Positions 5,474-5,539 of a stretch of DNA of 5,539 nucleotides are shown here, piece after piece (the first letter of the stretch is position 1; each line of letters starts with the position of its first letter). The stretch comes from DASROJ01 sp035646975. Lineage in GTDB: Bacteria; Acidobacteriota; Polarisedimenticolia; JACPZX01; DASXTC01. The stretch lies in contig DASROJ010000143.1 in the NCBI GenBank assembly GCA_035646975.1, positions 1 to 5,539 on the forward strand, in the 5' to 3' direction. The translations under genes were made by a program, and so were the position numbers. Below the pieces are notes generated by a model. The model was not told the origin of the DNA. It searched no databases and was given only the letters and a program-made list of their open reading frames with translations.

Positions 5474-5539
5474 ACCTCGCGCGCGTGGTGGGCCGCGTCG
5501 TCTGCACCCACAAGGAGGAGGGCCTGACCGGGCACAAGC
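5470..5539 (+). CDS. Second BMC-P (EutN/CcmL family) vertex protein, N-terminus only, cut by window edge
   Basis: Only 23 codons are visible: MNLARVVGRVVCTHKEEGLT followed by GHK. This aligns with the N-terminal strand of EutN/CcmL proteins (pattern ARVxGxVxxTxKxxxLxGxK) and with the BMC-P just upstream (MFLARILGTIVATRKDDRLEG). The GTG start overlaps the preceding TGA by GTGA, and no separate Shine-Dalgarno sequence is evident, so translation probably depends on coupling. It differs enough from its neighbour, including Cys12, to be a diverged paralogue rather than a fresh duplicate. The assignment is limited by the short visible length. Confidence 0.85.
   Translation, partial: MNLARVVGRVVCTHKEEGLTGHK

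Overview
The window is GC-rich with strongly GC-biased third codon positions. It carries a lipoprotein-type secretion signal and a bacterial microcompartment (BMC) shell gene cluster. This fits a high-GC bacterium, probably Gram-negative, of the kind found among Acidobacteria, Planctomycetes/Verrucomicrobia relatives or similar environmental phyla. The phylum cannot be fixed from this sequence alone.

Left half, minus strand (about 1-2854): three genes of a peptide/nickel-type (Dpp/Opp family) ABC importer, transcribed leftward in the order DppC-like permease, DppA-like substrate-binding lipoprotein, DppB-like permease (cut by the left edge). The genes are tightly packed: a stop codon lies inside the next Shine-Dalgarno sequence at one junction, and there is an ATGA overlap at the other. 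The ATPase genes are not seen and would be expected beyond the left edge.

Centre (about 2855-2949): a short divergent intergenic region with a fair sigma70-like promoter candidate for the leftward operon and a weaker one for the rightward operon.

Right half, plus strand (about 2950-5539): six genes in one direction with small gaps or overlaps. They are a membrane-anchored TPR protein, a 98-residue membrane-anchored protein with a YHS/TRASH-like Cys motif, a class II (FucA-type) aldolase, a hexameric BMC shell protein (BMC-H, PduA/EutM type), a pentameric BMC vertex protein (BMC-P, EutN/CcmL type), and the beginning of a second BMC-P. Aldolase plus shell genes point to a microcompartment that cleaves a sugar phosphate and sequesters the resulting aldehyde. 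The best-known parallel is the Planctomycetes/Verrucomicrobia (PVM) compartment for L-fucose/L-rhamnose breakdown, where the aldehyde is lactaldehyde. The aldolase ends in a linker plus a short amphipathic helix that looks like an encapsulation peptide, supporting its being lumen cargo. The aldehyde dehydrogenase, phosphotransacylase and remaining shell genes that would complete the pathway are not in view and would be expected to the right.

No RNA gene, mobile element, CRISPR array or convincing terminator was seen, and no stretch longer than 300 bases lacks a gene.
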